58,316 nucleotides of DNA from Thaumarchaeota archaeon casp-thauma4 (GTDB lineage Archaea > Thermoproteota > Nitrososphaeria > Nitrososphaerales > Nitrosopumilaceae): assembly GCA_001510295.1 (NCBI GenBank), contig LFEZ01000017.1, forward strand, positions 1 to 58,316. The letters run 5' to 3'. Shown here piece after piece: positions 27,095-35,862 of the stretch. Position numbers and translations under genes: made by a program. Each line of letters begins with the position of its first letter. Positions within the stretch are counted from its first letter, which is position 1. Below the pieces are notes generated by a model. The model had not been told where the DNA came from, searched no databases, and was given only the letters and a program-made list of their open reading frames with translations.

Positions 27095-27576
27095 ATTGAT
27101 TTTTTAATTAGTTTTCTATTTAATTTACTTCCACATATAGGACATTCTTTTTGTTTTGAAAATTCTTTTCCACACATTGAACAATAACTAATCCATTTTC
27201 CAATTATGCTGATTCCTTTAGTCATTAGTGAAGATGTTTTAATTTTCAGTTGTTTTGCAACATTTGTAACTGCAAAATCATCTGTGATTAATTCAATATT
27301 ATTCTCTAACGCTAATGCAACTATTGATATGTCTTGTTTTGAGATTGTCAAATTATCTCCTGTTTTAATTGAAGCATCTGTTACAATAATGATATTTTCT
27401 TGACTTGGATCTCTTATTTGAAGTCTATTTGTTTGTTGCAACATTTCAAGTGCACCTTGTTTTGTTTTGATATGTTGTATTTCTTCATACACCATACTAG
27501 TTGTCATAAAAGAATCATTAGATGCAAATGGTATTCCTGCATAAAATGCGGTAGCGTCTAATGCTCTAAAAACCAA
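27091..27576 (-). CDS. nob1: PIN-domain endoribonuclease Nob1
   Basis: Matures the 3' end of 16S rRNA. 161 residues starting at TTG. PIN-domain acidic residues are in ALDATAFYAG, VYEEIQHI, KQDISIVALAL and ELITDDFAV. The C-terminal zinc ribbon is YCSMCGKEF followed by CPICGSKL. This PIN-plus-ribbon order defines Nob1. The start codon lies inside the nadK stop region (11-nt overlap), so the two are coupled. Confidence 0.9.
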   Translation of the reverse strand: MVFRALDATAFYAGIPFASNDSFMTTSMVYEEIQHIKTKQGALEMLQQTNRLQIRDPSQENIIIVTDASIKTGDNLTISKQDISIVALALENNIELITDDFAVTNVAKQLKIKTSSLMTKGISIIGKWISYCSMCGKEFSKQKECPICGSKLNRKLIKKSI

Positions 27577-28381
27577 GTTTATTCATTTGTCTTAGACCTT
27601 TTTTCTTTAAACGAACAAAAACTGCTTGATTCTTAAATTTCTTAATGGTTATTTTTTGGTCAACTTCTGATGATTTTATCATTTGTGCATCCATTACTAT
27701 ATTGCAATCATGTGAACAGTTTATCTCAATTTTCTCATCAGGAACAACAATTGATGGTAATCTGTGTACTGGTGCAACCGGAGTTATAATCAATACATCT
27801 AAACTTTCATGAAGTAATGGACCTCCAATTGAAAATGAATGACCTGTAGAACCACTTGGTGTCGAAATTATTACTCCATCCATTTTTTGTTTTACTGTGT
27901 CATTTTGAAATTTAATCTCAAACTCTGCAGTTTTTGTTAAATTTTTACGATTAATATAAATTTCATTTAATGCTGGTGCAAATTCTTCTCCATTACATAT
28001 TGCTACTACTCTAGTTCGTTTATCCAACCAAATTTGATCTTTTAGCATTGCATTAACTGCATCATCAAAATCATCTAATGTTATTTCTGAAAGAATTCCT
28101 CTATTTCCTCCAACATTTATTGTTAAAATAGGTGTCTCATTTCGAAGATTTCTAAATGTTCTTAATGTTGTTCCATCACCCCCTAATGTTACAACCAAAT
28201 CTAATTTCATTTTGGATAATTCTTCTAGTGATTCAACTTTTTCAGCCCCTAATACGCTAACAGGTGCAACTGTATAGACTTTGATCTTTTTTTCAATTAA
28301 TTTTTTTGAAATCATTTCTGCAGCATCTTCTGAAATCTTTGATCCAAATTTACTTACAATTGCAACTTTGTTTAGTTTCAA
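27566..28381 (-). CDS. nadK: NAD(+) kinase
   Basis: ATP- or polyphosphate-dependent phosphorylation of NAD to NADP. From TTG at 28381 the protein is 271 residues, the family length, and begins KLNKVAIVSKFG. A GGAGAG stretch precedes it as a possible ribosome-binding site. The longer reading frame to 28519 would add an atypical hydrophobic extension reaching into the next gene's promoter. Signatures are LGGDGTTLRTFRN, VGGNRGILSEI and STPSGSTGHSFSIGGPLL. Followed by nob1 with an overlap. Confidence 0.9.
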   Translation of the reverse strand: MKLNKVAIVSKFGSKISEDAAEMISKKLIEKKIKVYTVAPVSVLGAEKVESLEELSKMKLDLVVTLGGDGTTLRTFRNLRNETPILTINVGGNRGILSEITLDDFDDAVNAMLKDQIWLDKRTRVVAICNGEEFAPALNEIYINRKNLTKTAEFEIKFQNDTVKQKMDGVIISTPSGSTGHSFSIGGPLLHESLDVLIITPVAPVHRLPSIVVPDEKIEINCSHDCNIVMDAQMIKSSEVDQKITIKKFKNQAVFVRLKKKGLRQMNKLGF

Positions 28382-28480
28382 GCAGTCTCTCCAAACTTTA
28401 CCACATTTAAAAATGATAGTACTTAATTCATGAATAATTCTTGTATTATTGACAATTTTTTTCATAATTATCTCAAGAAG

Positions 28481-28490
28481 GTTTTTAACT
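28481..28490 (+). promoter_or_regulatory. TATA-like box of the long ferredoxin gene
   Basis: GTTTTTAACT is centred about 27 nt before ATG 28513. This supports that ATG, as a leaderless start, over the internal ATG at 28546. Confidence 0.4.
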
Positions 28491-28512
28491 AATTGAATGC
28501 ATATTAAAGTAA

Positions 28513-29463
28513 ATGTCACTTTTACTCAAAGATCGAGTTTACACAATGGAGTCCTCAACTGTAAAAAGAGGTGTATATCCATTACATGGGTATAAACTGG
28601 GTTTGTATCGTTTGCCTTTCAAATTAGACGATCCTCTTGAAATAAAATCTATTCATGATGGTTTGAAAAAAGCGTTTGAAATGGAAATATATGCAGACAG
28701 AATTTTTGCTACATATCATTGGTCTGAAGAAAATATGTCTAACCAATTTGCTAAAGGTTATGAAAAAGTTGACTTGAATGTTACAGTAGAAATTGTAACT
28801 GGTGATGTTGTTGATATAATTTATCAAATTTGGCCAATTGACAAATTTGGTGATCCATATTGGTTAAAAGATTATAGAAAAAAAGCTGATCATTTTGCAA
28901 AGATGGTTACCGATACAATTTTACGTAATACTATACTTGAAGAAAAATTCCGTGCAGCATTAATAAAAATCGAAAAAATATCTGAAAAAGAATCTATCAA
29001 AAGATTAGAAGAATTGACACCTTTAGCAATGATTGTTCTTAATGCAAAACCAAAACCAAAACTTGAATCCGAAGGAGAAATTGAAGAAATTACTGAAGCA
29101 AATATGGAAGTACCTGATGGTGCAAAACCTGGTCCAATTGACATTGATTACAAATCAAAAATGAAACAATCTCCATCATTTGAAGTTGAGTCTGGATATA
29201 AAATAAAAACATGGGGACGTGTTGGTACTGAAAATAAAATTATGGGTGTATGGGGCGAATTTGTATCCGTTGATTTTGATATTTGCGTTGCAGATGGCGC
29301 TTGCATTGATGCATGTCCTGTTGGAGTTTATGAATTTGCAGAATTCCCTGGAAATCCAGGTTCTGATAAAAAGCCATTAATGTCAAAAGAGCCTGATTGT
29401 ATTTTCTGCCTTGCATGTGAGGGTGTTTGTCCTCCAAAAGCTATCAAAATCTTTCAAATGTAA
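28513..29463 (+). CDS. Ferredoxin with long unknown N-terminal domain
   Basis: 316 residues. The C-terminal 70 residues are a two-cluster ferredoxin. The first motif, CVADGACIDACPVGVYEF, has the Cys-x5-Cys spacing known from Sulfolobus-type ferredoxins, and the second, CIFCLACEGVCPPKAI, is a classic [4Fe-4S] motif. Residues 1-230 are an unrecognised domain with beta-like strands (DLNVTVEIVTGDVVDIIYQI) and a helical, charged middle, far larger than the short extension of zinc ferredoxins. It may be the main electron carrier for 2-oxoacid oxidoreductases, or a fused docking protein. The TATA box position supports this start. Confidence 0.85.
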   Translation: MSLLLKDRVYTMESSTVKRGVYPLHGYKLGLYRLPFKLDDPLEIKSIHDGLKKAFEMEIYADRIFATYHWSEENMSNQFAKGYEKVDLNVTVEIVTGDVVDIIYQIWPIDKFGDPYWLKDYRKKADHFAKMVTDTILRNTILEEKFRAALIKIEKISEKESIKRLEELTPLAMIVLNAKPKPKLESEGEIEEITEANMEVPDGAKPGPIDIDYKSKMKQSPSFEVESGYKIKTWGRVGTENKIMGVWGEFVSVDFDICVADGACIDACPVGVYEFAEFPGNPGSDKKPLMSKEPDCIFCLACEGVCPPKAIKIFQM

Positions 29464-29504
29464 CTTTTTTAATTTCAGATATATGGCACGATACAAACTT
29501 CAAA

Positions 29505-31538
29505 GTGGTAACATTGGAAGGTATTATTAACCCATTCATTCAATTTGTATTTCAAATCTTCATATTTTGTGCAATTCTAATCATTGGTTATACTTGTAAC
29601 TTTTATTATCTTGCATTTTTATCAAGTCGCAGAAAGGAGATCAATTCCATCCTTGATATAGGTGAGCCAACAATCACTATTCAGTTACCAATTTACAATG
29701 AAAAGTATGTTGCGGTAAGACTAGTTGATGCTATATGTCAACAAGACTATCCTAAAGAAAAAATGCAAATTATGGTACTAGATGATTCTGATGATGAAAC
29801 TGTTGAAACATTGTCAAACGCTGTGAAAAAATACCAGACTCTTGGTTTTGACATTGAACACGTTCGTAGGGGAACACGAATTGGATACAAGGCTGGTGCT
29901 TTAAAATATGCAATGAAATCAACTAAAAGTGAATTTGTTGCAATTTTTGATGCAGATTTTATCCCTCCAACATGGTATCTAAAAAAAGCAATATCTCACT
30001 TTACAAGTTCAAACATAGGTCTTGTTCAATGTAGGTGGGGTCATATCAATGAAAATTATTCTGCTCTTACACAGGCTCAGGCATTAAATTTAGATTTTCA
30101 TTTCTTGGTAGAACAAAAGGCAAAAAGTAATTCTAGCCTTTTTATGAATTTTAATGGTACAGCAGGAATTTGGAGAAAAGAATGTATTGATGATGCAGGT
30201 GGTTGGCACACTGCAACTCTAGTAGAGGATCTAGATCTTAGTTATAGAGCACAAATGAAAGGTTGGAAATGTTTGTTCTTACCTGATATAGTAGTTGATG
30301 CAGAACTTCCAGTTCAAATGAATGGTGCGAAAAGACAACAATTTCGTTGGGCTAAAGGATCAATACAATGTGCTATAAAATTACTTGGAGATATTCTAGT
30401 TAAAAGAAACATAGCATTTGACACAAAACTTCAAGCTTTTATCCAACTTACTAGACATATCGTTTTCCCGTTAATGTTAATTCAATTCATTACACTTCCA
30501 ATACTTCTTGCATCTGAAGTTGATCTTTACATTGTTAGCTTTCTACCTGCATTAACTTTGGCAACGTATCTTGCTATGGGACCAGGCGCATATCTTCTTG
30601 TTATTCATAAAATGTACAAAAATGATTGGAAAGCAAAAGCAAAAGTGCTTCCATATCTTCTTGTCTATTCCATTGGAATGTCTGTTAATAATACTGTAGC
30701 AGTATTTGATGGTGTATTTGGAAAAAAGAATGAATTTCTTAGAACTCCAAAATATGGAATTGTTAAAAATGATGATGATTGGCGAGATAAAGCATACAAT
30801 TTGCCGTTCACAAAAACCACTTTGCTGGAAATGTTCTTTGCTGTATACGGCATACTTGGAATATTCATAGCGATATTTTCCAATAATCCTGTCTTTGTGC
30901 CTATAATTGCTTTACAGGCTGTTGGATTCTTTTACATTTCGTGGCTAAGCTTCTCTCATACAAGATATAAAAGACCACAATTCATAAAGCATCAATTAAC
31001 AAAGGAACAAAAAATGGCTAATCATTTCTATAAACTTGCACTCGGTGGAATATTTGCAATAATTGTAATTGGTAGTTACATGGCATTTACTGGTTATGCC
31101 AATGATGTATACCCACTTGATAAATCAATGGGTTTCTTAGATAGAATCATGGCAACATCTGATCCTCAATCAATCATTACTGACATTAATTCAATTAAAG
31201 CAAGTTTACCTGCAACAGGAAATCCTGTATGGATTTTCCCAACTGATTCTACTAATTTCACAAGAATCCAATCTGATCTTGATACAATGTTAATCAGTGC
31301 AGAAAAAATTACCTCATTACCAACTGATAGCGCCGCATATCATACTGGAATGTTGGATATTAGCAGTCATGCTTTAATCATACAAGAAAATATCGTTGAT
31401 GCCATACCTTACATGTATGCCAGTTTTTCAAATATAGTATTCAGTTCTATCTGGATTGCATCAATCATAGGAATATTTGCTGTCCTAAGTAAAAAGAAAC
31501 AGAAAATGAAAGAATATGATGTTTCACAAGATGTTTAA
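29505..31538 (+). CDS. Membrane glycosyltransferase family 2 (cellulose-synthase-like)
   Basis: About 677 residues from GTG 29505; an upstream ATG at 29427 would overlap the ferredoxin by 37 nt and looks less likely. One N-terminal membrane helix comes first, then a GT-A domain with QLPIYNE, VLDDSDDET, FDADFIPP and the QFRWAKGSIQ (Q-x-x-R-W) motif. At least four further helices follow, and a C-terminal extracellular-looking segment ends in another helix. This is the processive GT2 layout, suggesting polymer or lipid glycosylation at the cell surface. Sugar donor and product cannot be told. Confidence 0.88.
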   Translation: MVTLEGIINPFIQFVFQIFIFCAILIIGYTCNFYYLAFLSSRRKEINSILDIGEPTITIQLPIYNEKYVAVRLVDAICQQDYPKEKMQIMVLDDSDDETVETLSNAVKKYQTLGFDIEHVRRGTRIGYKAGALKYAMKSTKSEFVAIFDADFIPPTWYLKKAISHFTSSNIGLVQCRWGHINENYSALTQAQALNLDFHFLVEQKAKSNSSLFMNFNGTAGIWRKECIDDAGGWHTATLVEDLDLSYRAQMKGWKCLFLPDIVVDAELPVQMNGAKRQQFRWAKGSIQCAIKLLGDILVKRNIAFDTKLQAFIQLTRHIVFPLMLIQFITLPILLASEVDLYIVSFLPALTLATYLAMGPGAYLLVIHKMYKNDWKAKAKVLPYLLVYSIGMSVNNTVAVFDGVFGKKNEFLRTPKYGIVKNDDDWRDKAYNLPFTKTTLLEMFFAVYGILGIFIAIFSNNPVFVPIIALQAVGFFYISWLSFSHTRYKRPQFIKHQLTKEQKMANHFYKLALGGIFAIIVIGSYMAFTGYANDVYPLDKSMGFLDRIMATSDPQSIITDINSIKASLPATGNPVWIFPTDSTNFTRIQSDLDTMLISAEKITSLPTDSAAYHTGMLDISSHALIIQENIVDAIPYMYASFSNIVFSSIWIASIIGIFAVLSKKKQKMKEYDVSQDV

Positions 31539-32746
31539 GAAATATTCAATTCATTTCTAATTTCATCAACTGCACGAATTCCAAAAATATCTCTAATTTG
31601 AGGAATTCTTATTGATTCTTTTAGTAATTCTTTTCCTAAATTGTCCATCAGTGTACTGAATACTTCTGAAAATCGTAACTCCCATTTATCTGCACAATCA
31701 AAAATTTTCCCTACTGCCCATTGTCTAACTTCATGTGGTAATGGAATTTTATCTTTTGTTTCAATTGAAAGTTTATCAAATAAATTAATTAATTCAGTTG
31801 TCTGAAAAGCCATTTTTTCAACATCTTTGATATCTCCATACTTTGATTCTGCTTGCATTCTAATGCTTGATTGATATTCATTAAGTTTCAAAATAGCCAT
31901 AACTTCTTTAGAATTATCATCTGAAGCCTTGTTTGTGACTCCTTTTACACCTTGTAATTCATGCATAACTTTGTCTGTTTTTCGATGAAATTCTGAAGCA
32001 ATTTGGTCTGAACGGTCAATCATATTTGAAATATTTGATATTTTTTCCTCAATTTCAGATTTGAATGTCTTCATTCCATCTCCAATTAATGATGAAATTT
32101 TTGGGCTTGAAAATAATCCTCCAATCTCATTTTTCAAATTAGACATATCTTTTCCAATATCGCCTGTTCTGTTAGTAATTGATTTTATACTTTCTCTGAG
32201 TTCTTCAATTTGTGATGTAATGTTTCCTTCCGTCTTTGTTGGAACTTTATCTATCTTTTCTCTTACTTCATCAACTCTGTTTGCAATTTTCATAATCATC
32301 TTTGAATTATTTTGTATAGATTGTTTGCTTTCTGAAATTGACTTCATAATTTCATTATTTTTTGGAACTATTTTTTGATTTTCATTTATTTTTGCAATTT
32401 TTTTATCAATTTCTTCTGTTTGCTTGTTTAATTTCACAATAAATTTCTCGTGTACTTTTACCTGATTGAATCCTGCAAACAATCTCTGTGTATCTTCTTC
32501 AATCATGTCCATCTGTTTTGCTTGTTTTTGTATCTGAGACATTGCCAAACTCAATGATTCCATCATACTGCTCATTGAAATCAAAACTCTTTGATTCTCT
32601 TTGAAGATCTTAGCCATTACTCTAATCTCCTTTGATAACGCTTTTGTTGATTCTGAAATTGTATTTACTTTATTGAATAGTTGTGCTGGATTTGAGTCTC
32701 TATTAATTTTGATAGATTGTTTTTTTGTATCATTTATTTTTACCAT
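31535..32746 (-). CDS. Long coiled-coil protein, unknown function
   Basis: About 403 residues from ATG 32746, which sits 29 nt after a TTTAAAAAGT box (32771-32780 on the plus strand); ATG 32764 is the alternative. Residues about 20-290 are heptad-like with repeated I/L/M and K/E/N, predicting an extended coiled coil. The final 100 residues are a compact helical domain with PLPHEVRQWAVGKIFDCADK and WELRFSEVFSTLM. No membrane segment. It resembles structural or chemotaxis-adaptor-like coiled coils, but I recognise no family. Converges with the glycosyltransferase by 4 nt. Confidence 0.65.
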   Translation of the reverse strand: MVKINDTKKQSIKINRDSNPAQLFNKVNTISESTKALSKEIRVMAKIFKENQRVLISMSSMMESLSLAMSQIQKQAKQMDMIEEDTQRLFAGFNQVKVHEKFIVKLNKQTEEIDKKIAKINENQKIVPKNNEIMKSISESKQSIQNNSKMIMKIANRVDEVREKIDKVPTKTEGNITSQIEELRESIKSITNRTGDIGKDMSNLKNEIGGLFSSPKISSLIGDGMKTFKSEIEEKISNISNMIDRSDQIASEFHRKTDKVMHELQGVKGVTNKASDDNSKEVMAILKLNEYQSSIRMQAESKYGDIKDVEKMAFQTTELINLFDKLSIETKDKIPLPHEVRQWAVGKIFDCADKWELRFSEVFSTLMDNLGKELLKESIRIPQIRDIFGIRAVDEIRNELNIS

Positions 32747-32808
32747 AACAATCTCAAGTCGCATTGCTGGTTTAAAAAGTGCGATATGGAAAAAGAAAAA
32801 CGTGGAGA

Positions 32809-32916
32809 TTATTTGTTGATAATCTCTGGGTCATGTAATAACTGATGAAATGTTTTCTCAGCTAATCCGTTTTGGCTTTCAATAAAACCTCTATTGCAGT
32901 ATTCACATTGTATCAT
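32809..32916 (-). CDS. 35-aa C2H2-type zinc-finger microprotein
   Basis: A short frame, ATG 32916 to TAA 32809. It has Cys4-x2-Cys7, a 16-residue spacer, then His24-x3-His28 (MIQCEYCNRGF start, FHQLLHDPE near the end). This is the ligand order of a C2H2 finger with a slightly long loop. Tiny single-finger proteins are known from archaea. A set of TACCG repeats lies just upstream (32919-32950), which may be its operator. No promoter is obvious by eye. Confidence 0.55.
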   Translation of the reverse strand: MIQCEYCNRGFIESQNGLAEKTFHQLLHDPEIINK

Positions 32917-32918
32917 GT

Positions 32919-32950
32919 ATACCGTATGGTACCGTACGATATATACCGGA
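32919..32950. repeat. TACCG-containing repeats around a GGTACC palindrome
   Basis: TACCG occurs at 32920, 32930 and 32944. The first two flank GTATGGTACCGTAC, a near-perfect inverted repeat. The cluster is GC-richer than its surroundings and sits directly upstream of the zinc-finger microprotein gene, so it may be an operator. Confidence 0.5.
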
Positions 32951-32972
32951 GGTGCTATTGAAATAACCATTT

Positions 32973-33032
32973 CTGGTCAGATACCCCAGAGCTTATTTCT
33001 TCACTAATCAGACACTCTGATCATCATCCCAG
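32973..33032 (-). ncRNA. Candidate C/D box guide sRNA
   Basis: On the minus strand: terminal stem CTGG/CCAG, C box ATGATGA (33021-33027), D' box CTGA (33008-33011), 3-nt spacer, C' box GTGAAGA (32998-33004, one mismatch) and D box CTGA (32977-32980). All four boxes are in order in 60 nt. The spacing is asymmetric: 9 nt between C and D', 17 nt between C' and D, against the usual 12. The D guide ends GCTCTGGGGTAT. Targets not identified. Confidence 0.55.
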
Positions 33033-33080
33033 TGTTTCACCTGAAATTTTATCTAAAATAAAGCCGTATCCTGAAAATTG

Positions 33081-33090
33081 TTTTAAATTA
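33081..33090 (+). promoter_or_regulatory. TATA-like box of the antiporter gene
   Basis: TTTTAAATTA is centred about 25 nt before ATG 33110, consistent with a leaderless start. Confidence 0.4.
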
Positions 33091-33109
33091 ACTATTACAC
33101 TATACATAG

Positions 33110-34429
33110 ATGCAAAATATTTTCCTTCAGTTAGGTGCTGGAGATACTCAAAGTTCCATAGAAGGGGGACTTTGGAGTTTAGTTGATAAAATCAATCCTT
33201 TACAGATGCCACATGATACATTTGTAACTGACTTGGCAGTGATAATGATACTTGCAGGAATTGTTACTCTTGCATTTTTTAAGATACGACAACCCCTGAT
33301 CATTGGATACCTGTTCGTAGGAATGTTAATTGGGCCATTATCCCCTATTTGGACATCGTTTCTTCCTGAAATTGGAGGTGTTGAAAATAGTGGTGCAGTA
33401 GGAATACTTTCAGATATTGCAGCACTCAACGTTTTTGCTGAAATTGGCGTTATATTACTTTTGTTTGTAATTGGCATAGAATTCCCATTTGCAAAAATAC
33501 GTTCTATTGGAAAAGTTTCAATTTTAGTAGGAACGCTTGGTTTGTTTCTCACCATGATTGTTGTGTTTTATGCATCAACTATGCTTGGATTAGGATTCAT
33601 GGATTCATTATTCATATCTGCTGCATTATCAATTAGTAGTACTGCAATAATTGTAAAAGTTTTAGAAGAAACAGGGAAGATCAAAAAAGAATCATCTATT
33701 CTAATTTTAGGTATATTGATTGTTGAAGATGTAATTGCTGTAATTTTAATTGCATCATTAGAATCAATTGCATTTGCAGGAACCGTTTCAATTGACAGTG
33801 CAATTGCTGTTGTAATTGTTGCAGCTATTTTAATAATTGGAACATTTACTGTTGGAATACGCATAGTTCCAAAATTAATAGATAAAGTTGCAAGTGCAGA
33901 AAATCGAGAGATTTTGTTACTTAGTGTCTTAGGTGTATGTTTTGGATATGCATTATTGGCAAATGTTGTAGGATTATCTGTAGCAATTGGTGCATTTCTT
34001 GCTGGTGTATTAGTAGCTGAATCAAAATCTGCAGAGGTTTCAAAAATTCTATCTAGTCCAATAAAGGACATGTTTGTTGCAATATTTTTTGTTTCTGTTG
34101 GTGCTTTGATGGCTGTAACTCAATTAGAAAATTACATCTTCATTACAATCGCATTAATTGCAATTTCACTTGGTATGAAGTTTGGAGGAAATCTACTTGG
34201 AAACATAATGATGAAGCAGCCAAAACCAAAGGCTTTTCGTTCAGCGTTTACCCTTGCAGCGCCAAGAGGAGAATTCTCAATTGTAATAATTAAGGTTGGA
34301 GTTGATGCTGGAGTTGTTAGTGCATTTTTATTTCCGTTGATAGGGGTAATTACAATTATCACTGCATTCATCACGCCTTTCTTGGTAAAAGCTGGTGATT
34401 ACGTGGTTCCAAAATTATCGAGGAAATAG
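33110..34429 (+). CDS. CPA2-family cation/proton antiporter
   Basis: A 439-residue integral membrane protein with about 12 hydrophobic segments. Visible CPA2 features are IRQPLIIGYLFVGMLIGP, GVILLLFVIGIEF, AALSISSTAIIVKVLEE and GILIVEDVIAVIL, where the last two hold the crossover and the Asp of the transport site. It ends without a RCK/TrkA regulatory domain. Likely exchanges Na+ or K+ for protons to hold pH or turgor. The next gene starts 1 nt after the stop and may be an accessory protein. Confidence 0.9.
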   Translation: MQNIFLQLGAGDTQSSIEGGLWSLVDKINPLQMPHDTFVTDLAVIMILAGIVTLAFFKIRQPLIIGYLFVGMLIGPLSPIWTSFLPEIGGVENSGAVGILSDIAALNVFAEIGVILLLFVIGIEFPFAKIRSIGKVSILVGTLGLFLTMIVVFYASTMLGLGFMDSLFISAALSISSTAIIVKVLEETGKIKKESSILILGILIVEDVIAVILIASLESIAFAGTVSIDSAIAVVIVAAILIIGTFTVGIRIVPKLIDKVASAENREILLLSVLGVCFGYALLANVVGLSVAIGAFLAGVLVAESKSAEVSKILSSPIKDMFVAIFFVSVGALMAVTQLENYIFITIALIAISLGMKFGGNLLGNIMMKQPKPKAFRSAFTLAAPRGEFSIVIIKVGVDAGVVSAFLFPLIGVITIITAFITPFLVKAGDYVVPKLSRK

Positions 34430-34430
34430 G

Positions 34431-34859
34431 TTGTCAAATAAAGAGTTGGATGAATTTTTAAAAAATTCTCATAAAGATTTGTCTGTTGAAGATTTTGAGG
34501 GAAAAAAAGTTCCATGTATTGGATTTGAAGGACGTAAGTTTGATGATATGTTGAATAAGGTTGCAGGAAAACCGTTATCTGTAGATACTAATCTAAACAT
34601 TCTACAAGACGGATTAGGTCATGTTTTTGTTGAAATGTTTCTGACATTTTCACATGGTGAAATAAGTGAAAAAATCTTGGTAAATGCAAATGAAAATTTT
34701 GAATTCTTTGAATCACTTGCTAAAAATACTATGCTTGCAATCGCTTCTGTAAATCATCCAGAAAAAATTTTTATGATACAATTACCAAAACCTGAAAAAA
34801 CTCATGAAGCATTAGAAATAATAAAAAATGGATTAGGCAACATTCCTTCAAAGAAATAA
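34431..34859 (+). CDS. Hypothetical protein coupled to the antiporter
   Basis: About 142 residues from TTG 34431, directly after the antiporter stop. A longer frame from 34395 would overlap the antiporter. It is a soluble alpha/beta protein (VFVEMFLTFSHGE, TMLAIASVNHPEKIFMIQLP) with no signal or membrane segment. The tight spacing suggests translation coupled to the antiporter, perhaps a regulator, but I recognise no domain. Confidence 0.55.
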   Translation: MSNKELDEFLKNSHKDLSVEDFEGKKVPCIGFEGRKFDDMLNKVAGKPLSVDTNLNILQDGLGHVFVEMFLTFSHGEISEKILVNANENFEFFESLAKNTMLAIASVNHPEKIFMIQLPKPEKTHEALEIIKNGLGNIPSKK

Positions 34860-34914
34860 AAACTTTATTCTCTATATTGGAAATTGTTAAATTAAATAAC
34901 CTATAACGAATTTT

Positions 34915-35661
34915 ATGAAGATAGTTCAATTATCTGACATTCATTTTGGTACACAATTCCGTGATGATGTATTCAATCAAGTAATTAGTGAAGTTAATGA
35001 GTTATCTCCTGATGCCGTAATTCTTACCGGTGATTTAACAAACGAAGGTCTTAAAGAAGAATATGAAGGTTGTAAAAAACTAATTTCAAAAATTCATGTA
35101 AAAAAAATCATCGCAATCAGTGGAAATCATGATTACCGAAATACTGGATACCTCCATTTTAAGAAATATTTCCCATTTCAGACAATTAACGAATTAAGTG
35201 ATGATGTAGTTGTGGTAACACTTGGTACTGCTAGACCTGATCGTGATGAAGGTGAAGTTGGATATAGACAAACATTGTGGCTTGAAAGAACCATGAAAAA
35301 ATATGAAGATAAGGTTACAATTCTAGCAATGCATCATCATTTGATAGGAATTCCTGACACTGGCTCTGATAGATTAACCATTATTGATGCTGGTGATGTT
35401 TTACGTGCTACCTTGGATGCTAAGGTAAATCTTGTTTTATGTGGTCATAAACATAGGCCCTGGATGTGGGATTTCAGCAATTTATTAATTGTAAATGCTG
35501 GAACAACTTCATCAAAACGAGTGAGAGGATTCTTTGAAAACAGCTATAACATAATCACTATTGAGAATAAAAAAATTCAGGTTGACCTTAAAGTTGTAGG
35601 GGGAAAAAGAACTCCTTTACAAGATATTACAAAAAATTATGCTAGATTTGAGGATGATTAA
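34915..35661 (+). CDS. Calcineurin-like metallophosphoesterase
   Basis: 248 residues with all the dimetal phosphoesterase motifs in order: DIHFGT (residues 8-13), GDLTNEG (about 40), GNHDYR (about 73), AMHHHLIG (about 143) and CGHKHRPW (about 178-185). It resembles the 3',5'-cyclic-nucleotide/Icc or DNA-repair-like single-domain types. Substrate unknown. Alone between the antiporter pair and tRNA-Ser. Confidence 0.88.
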   Translation: MKIVQLSDIHFGTQFRDDVFNQVISEVNELSPDAVILTGDLTNEGLKEEYEGCKKLISKIHVKKIIAISGNHDYRNTGYLHFKKYFPFQTINELSDDVVVVTLGTARPDRDEGEVGYRQTLWLERTMKKYEDKVTILAMHHHLIGIPDTGSDRLTIIDAGDVLRATLDAKVNLVLCGHKHRPWMWDFSNLLIVNAGTTSSKRVRGFFENSYNIITIENKKIQVDLKVVGGKRTPLQDITKNYARFEDD

Positions 35662-35734
35662 TTTTCATAAAAAATTAATATCTTCACTTATTCTCAAGTT
35701 ATACTAATTAACCAACATAATTCAATCATTTTAA

Positions 35735-35821
35735 GCGGGGGTCGCCTAGCCCGGTATGGCGTGAGATTGCTAATTTCATGTTCGCAAGAGCTCGTGGGTT
35801 CAAATCCCTCTCCCCGCGCCA
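35735..35821 (+). tRNA. tRNA-Ser(GCU)
   Basis: Acceptor GCGGGGG pairs with TCCCCGC. The anticodon loop TTGCTAA gives GCU for AGU/AGC codons, and there is a long variable arm (class II), a T-loop TTCAAAT, discriminator G and an encoded CCA at 35819-35821. No intron. The upstream TTATACTAATTAACC could serve as promoter. Confidence 0.93.
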
Positions 35822-35862
35822 GCTTTAATATTAACTAAATCTTGATAAAATCTGAAAACAAA

